Part shown: positions 61,447 to 64,000 of the stretch, in pieces
Numbering within the stretch: position 1 is the first letter of the stretch
Layout: every line of letters starts with the position of its first letter
DNA from: Mycolicibacterium sp. P9-64
Lineage (GTDB): Bacteria > Actinomycetota > Actinomycetes > Mycobacteriales > Mycobacteriaceae
Assembly (NCBI RefSeq): GCF_008329605.1
Contig: NZ_NPKO01000002.1
Span: 248,001-312,000 of the forward strand
Reading direction: 5' to 3'
DNA length: 64,000 nt
The notes under the pieces: model-generated
Database searches by the model: none
Seen by the model: the letters and a program-made list of their open reading frames with translations, nothing else
What the model was told of the DNA's origin: nothing
Position numbers and translations under genes: made by a program

Positions 61447-62214
61447 CTAGTGCAACCAGCTGAGGTGGCCTGCGGCCAGTGCGTACCCGACGAACGCGAC
61501 GGCATCGATGAGACCGTGGGCCACGATCAGTGGCCACAGCCTGCCGAAGCGCAGCCACACGAAGCCGAACACCAGGCCCATCGCCAGGTTCCCCAGCCCA
61601 GCGCCGAAGCCCTGGTACAGGTGATAGGCGGCGCGCAGCACGCTCGACGCGATGAGCGCTGCGACGGGGCTGAAGTGCAGCTGGCGCAGGCGGGTCAGCA
61701 GGAACGCCACGACGATGATCTCTTCTGCCCACCCGTTGGCGAACGCCACGCCGAGCAGTACCGGGATCCGCCACCAGGTGTCGTTGAGTTCGGCGGGCAC
61801 CACGGCCACGCCGATGCCGAGCGCTCGTCCCGCCATGTACAGGCCGAGTCCTGGCACGCCGATCAGCGCCGCGAGCCCCAGACCGCCCAACAGATCGGGT
61901 CGCCAGCGGAACCGGCCGAGCCCGATCTTGTCGGGGCCAAAACCGCTGCGCCACAACAGGTAGAGGCCAAGCGCACCCCATGCGAGGAGTTGGAAGACGG
62001 ACGCCAGATTGAGGCCGAAGTCGATGAGGTCGATGGGCGACCGGCGCCGGTTCAGTGCGACGGTCTGCCCGGAGAGGCCGAGCAGCACCGCCTCGACGAG
62101 GCTGACGAGCGCGGTGTAGGCGGACAACCCGAAGGTCACTGCGAGGACGACCGCGATCTCGATCCGAATCACCCGCGGCGCAGGCGCGGTCGGCTCGTCC
62201 AACGACTCGGTCAC
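61447..62214 (-). CDS. CPBP intramembrane metalloprotease (CAAX-like)
   Basis: 255 residues with about seven membrane helices. CPBP/ABI motifs in order: GWAEEIIVVAFLLTR (EExxxR type), AAYHLYQG (FxxxH type) and IVAHGLIDAV (HxxxD). GTG at 62214. Members process prenylated or secreted peptides or act in bacteriocin immunity; no partner here. 25 bp from the LCP gene on the same strand. Confidence 0.85.
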   Translation of the reverse strand: MTESLDEPTAPAPRVIRIEIAVVLAVTFGLSAYTALVSLVEAVLLGLSGQTVALNRRRSPIDLIDFGLNLASVFQLLAWGALGLYLLWRSGFGPDKIGLGRFRWRPDLLGGLGLAALIGVPGLGLYMAGRALGIGVAVVPAELNDTWWRIPVLLGVAFANGWAEEIIVVAFLLTRLRQLHFSPVAALIASSVLRAAYHLYQGFGAGLGNLAMGLVFGFVWLRFGRLWPLIVAHGLIDAVAFVGYALAAGHLSWLH

Positions 62215-62275
62215 GCGAGCAACGGTAGAGGGTCGTGGTTCAGCACCCTCAGTCGCTGCGCTCCCACCCGCCGAG

Positions 62276-63067
62276 TCAGATGCGGCGGGCGCGCAGCCCG
62301 TTCAGGAACGGGCAGCCCATCAGCACCCTGATGGCCTGACTCAGGCCCGTGACGTCGTCGACGGGCTTGGCGAACGGCAGTCGCACGTCGTGGTCGCCGT
62401 CCTCGTTCTCCACCCGCAGCTGCACGCCGTACCGGTCCAGGCCGAGCGGACGGACGCGACCGTGCCGCAGCGCCGACGGCAGCCGGTTGGCCAGCCGGTC
62501 GACCACCTCGCGGTGTGCGGACTCGAGATGCTGCAACCAGCACGACTCGAGGGCGCAGAACGGATCGGGTTGGGCGTCGAGCAGCGTGCTCAGTCCGACC
62601 GACTCGGCTCCGGTGGAGTCGGCGACCACCACCGAGCTGACCTCCAGGCGCATCAACGCATACGCGGTGTCGCCGCCCGCGGCCTGTTCGACGCCGGTGT
62701 TCACTTGCAGCAGAGCAGGATTGGGGCTCTCGGTGGCGATCAGATCGAGCAGGGCAGGCACGTCGCGCTCGGGGACGTACTGCAGGCGACCGCTGATCCA
62801 CACCAGGGAGCGCACCGGTTCGCGCAGTGGCAGTGGCGCGTAGTCGGTCATCTCGAGCACGGCCTGCACCCCCGATGCGCCCGCGGCGACGGCCATGCCC
62901 GCGAGCAGTCCGTTGGCGGGCACGGTGATGGCGAAGGAGCCGTCCTCGAGCAGGTGGTGGACCGGTGTGGCGACCGGTTCGACGCCCTCTACTGCGAGCA
63001 TCGCGCCACCGCCGCGCGCACACGCACTGCGGATTCGCTCGGCCGTACTCGGTGCCAAGACGGTCAT
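62276..63067 (-). CDS. DUF2470/HugZ-like protein (Rv3839-like), iron regulated
   Basis: 263-residue protein resembling pyridoxamine-5'-phosphate-oxidase-fold heme-utilisation proteins with a C-terminal DUF2470 domain (GLDRYGVQLRVENEDGDHDV, VRLPFAKPVDDVTGLSQAIR). It corresponds to Rv3839, which is IdeR-repressed in M. tuberculosis as I recall. ATG 63067 has AAGGGG upstream and an IdeR box 19 bp further. Probable role in heme-iron use. Confidence 0.83.
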   Translation of the reverse strand: MTVLAPSTAERIRSACARGGGAMLAVEGVEPVATPVHHLLEDGSFAITVPANGLLAGMAVAAGASGVQAVLEMTDYAPLPLREPVRSLVWISGRLQYVPERDVPALLDLIATESPNPALLQVNTGVEQAAGGDTAYALMRLEVSSVVVADSTGAESVGLSTLLDAQPDPFCALESCWLQHLESAHREVVDRLANRLPSALRHGRVRPLGLDRYGVQLRVENEDGDHDVRLPFAKPVDDVTGLSQAIRVLMGCPFLNGLRARRI

Positions 63068-63085
63068 CGGACCCCTTCCGGTAAT

Positions 63086-63104
63086 TAAGGTAAGCCTAAC
63101 TTAA
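63086..63104 (-). promoter_or_regulatory. IdeR iron box upstream of DUF2470 gene
   Basis: Minus-strand TTAAGTTAGGCTTACCTTA matches the IdeR consensus at 16 of 19 positions and lies about 20 bp upstream of the ATG at 63067, so Fe-IdeR would repress transcription. Confidence 0.85.
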
Positions 63105-63193
63105 CTATGCGCCCGGGGGTGGCGCAAGCCTTCCGAGCCGACTTCCGGACGGACCTCGGGGGCCGCGACGGGTCGAGCCGATACCCTTGACGG

Positions 63194-64000
63194 GTGCCAC
63201 GCGTCGCCTACCTCGGACCCGAGGGGACCTTCACGGAAGCGGCGTTGTTGCAGATGGCCGCCGCGAACATGGTGCCCATAACCGACTTCGAACCGTTCGC
63301 GGCAGGCAGTCCGGCTGCGGCGCTCGAGATGGTGCGTGCCGGCGACGCCGATTACGCCTGCGTGCCGATCGAGAATTCGATCGAGGGATCGGTGCTGCCG
63401 ACGCTGGACAGTCTGGCCGCGGGGTCGCTGGTCCAGATCTTCGCCGAGTTCACACTCGACATCGCGTTCACCATCGCCGCGCGATCAGGTGTCACCGAGC
63501 CGTCGTCGATCGCGGCGTATCCGGTGGCGCGTGCCCAGGTGGCTCGGTGGGTTGCGAAGAACATGCCCAATGCCAGGTTTCAGGCCGCCGACTCCAACGC
63601 CGCAGCAGCCGTCGACGTCGCCGAGGGCCGCGCCGATGCCGCCGTGACCACCGAACTGGCCACGACCCGCTACGGCCTGAGCCCGCTGGCCACCGGCGTC
63701 ATCGACGAACCCAACGCGCGCACCCGGTTCGTGTTGGCCGGGCAACCTGCACCGCCGCCGGACCGCACCGGCGCCGACCGCACCTCGGTGGTGCTTCGTC
63801 TCGACAACGTCCCAGGGGCGCTGGTGGCGGCGATGACGGAGTTCGCCATCCGCGACATCGACCTCACCCGCATCGAATCCCGGCCGACCCGAGTCGAACT
63901 GGGCACGTACATCTTCTTCCTGGACTGCGTCGGGCACATCGACGACGATCCGGTGGCTCAGGCACTCAAAGCGCTGCACCGACGTTGTAGTGACGTGCGA
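63194..64000 (+). CDS. pheA: Prephenate dehydratase (3' end outside window)
   Basis: First 269 codons of the phenylalanine-pathway enzyme converting prephenate to phenylpyruvate. Start GTG 63194 gives VPRVAYLGPEGTFTEAALLQ. PIENSIEGSV is the substrate loop; TELATTRYGLSPLA is the dehydratase TRF-type motif. The ACT regulatory domain begins at DNVPGALVAAM and includes ESRP, the phenylalanine-binding signature. Corresponds to Rv3838c. Divergent from the iron-regulated gene. Confidence 0.95.
   Translation, partial: MPRVAYLGPEGTFTEAALLQMAAANMVPITDFEPFAAGSPAAALEMVRAGDADYACVPIENSIEGSVLPTLDSLAAGSLVQIFAEFTLDIAFTIAARSGVTEPSSIAAYPVARAQVARWVAKNMPNARFQAADSNAAAAVDVAEGRADAAVTTELATTRYGLSPLATGVIDEPNARTRFVLAGQPAPPPDRTGADRTSVVLRLDNVPGALVAAMTEFAIRDIDLTRIESRPTRVELGTYIFFLDCVGHIDDDPVAQALKALHRRCSDVR

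Noticed and set aside
63187..63990. 267-codon frame at the right end
   Set aside because: Shadow of pheA, whose own frame is open to the window edge with clear dehydratase and ACT motifs.

Overview
High-GC actinobacterial DNA, best read as a fast-growing mycobacterium (Mycolicibacterium type). The lineage call rests on EspR, the EthR/EthA pair, BfrB with IdeR-type iron boxes, an M. smegmatis Dps1-like ferritin, the Lys/Ala-rich Hns protein, the GltB/GltD pair, a KstR-type operator and a mycobacterial-type SOS box. I see no insertion sequence, prophage, CRISPR array, rRNA or tRNA.

Layout. 1-14.2 kb follows the M. tuberculosis Rv0135c-Rv0143c order as I recall it: TetR repressor, P450, msrA/msrB, a KstR-box pair (NTF2-like plus steroid-dehydrogenase-like), enoyl-CoA hydratase, FAD oxidoreductase, DUF427, AlkA-like glycosylase and a ClC channel, with Dps and an aquaporin interspersed. 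14.3-16.4 kb is a CopB-type metal ATPase behind a CsoR/RicR-like palindrome. From 16.8 kb the window follows Rv3859c (gltB) down to Rv3838c (pheA), in the orientation expected if an inversion around the origin joined the two blocks relative to M. tuberculosis.

Into this second block is set a ten-gene, translationally coupled sugar operon (23.4-34.2 kb) with a divergent DeoR regulator: tagatose-bisphosphate aldolase pair, AgaS-like isomerase/deaminase, sugar kinase, family-4 alpha-galactosidase and a complete ABC importer. It looks like uptake and catabolism of alpha-galactosides and galactosamine, without a visible deacetylase or tagatose-6-phosphate kinase.

35-41 kb holds an F420-type oxidoreductase, a PHP phosphoesterase and a four-gene EspA/EspC/EspD(H)-like type VII secretion cassette with a membrane-anchored beta-propeller protein. 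41-50 kb holds an SOS-boxed DinB polymerase, EthR/EthA with two palindromic operators, RraA, a frameshifted TipA-type regulator, Hns and a ycnI-copC-copD copper group. 50-56 kb holds a secreted low-complexity protein, an ImmA/IrrE peptidase coupled to a DUF6545 membrane protein, EspR, and a GDT1-type manganese exporter under a yybP-ykoY riboswitch. 55.7-56.5 kb carries a nickel superoxide dismutase and its maturation protease where M. tuberculosis has sodA. The right end carries rhodanese, glpQ1, bfrB, an LCP protein, a CPBP protease, an IdeR-boxed DUF2470-like gene and the start of pheA.

Functional themes are oxidative and metal stress (MsrA/B, Dps, Ni-SOD, BfrB, CopB, CopC/D, Mn export), ammonium assimilation (GOGAT), sugar scavenging and ESX-linked secretion. 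Comparisons with H37Rv and M. smegmatis gene order are from memory, not from a search.
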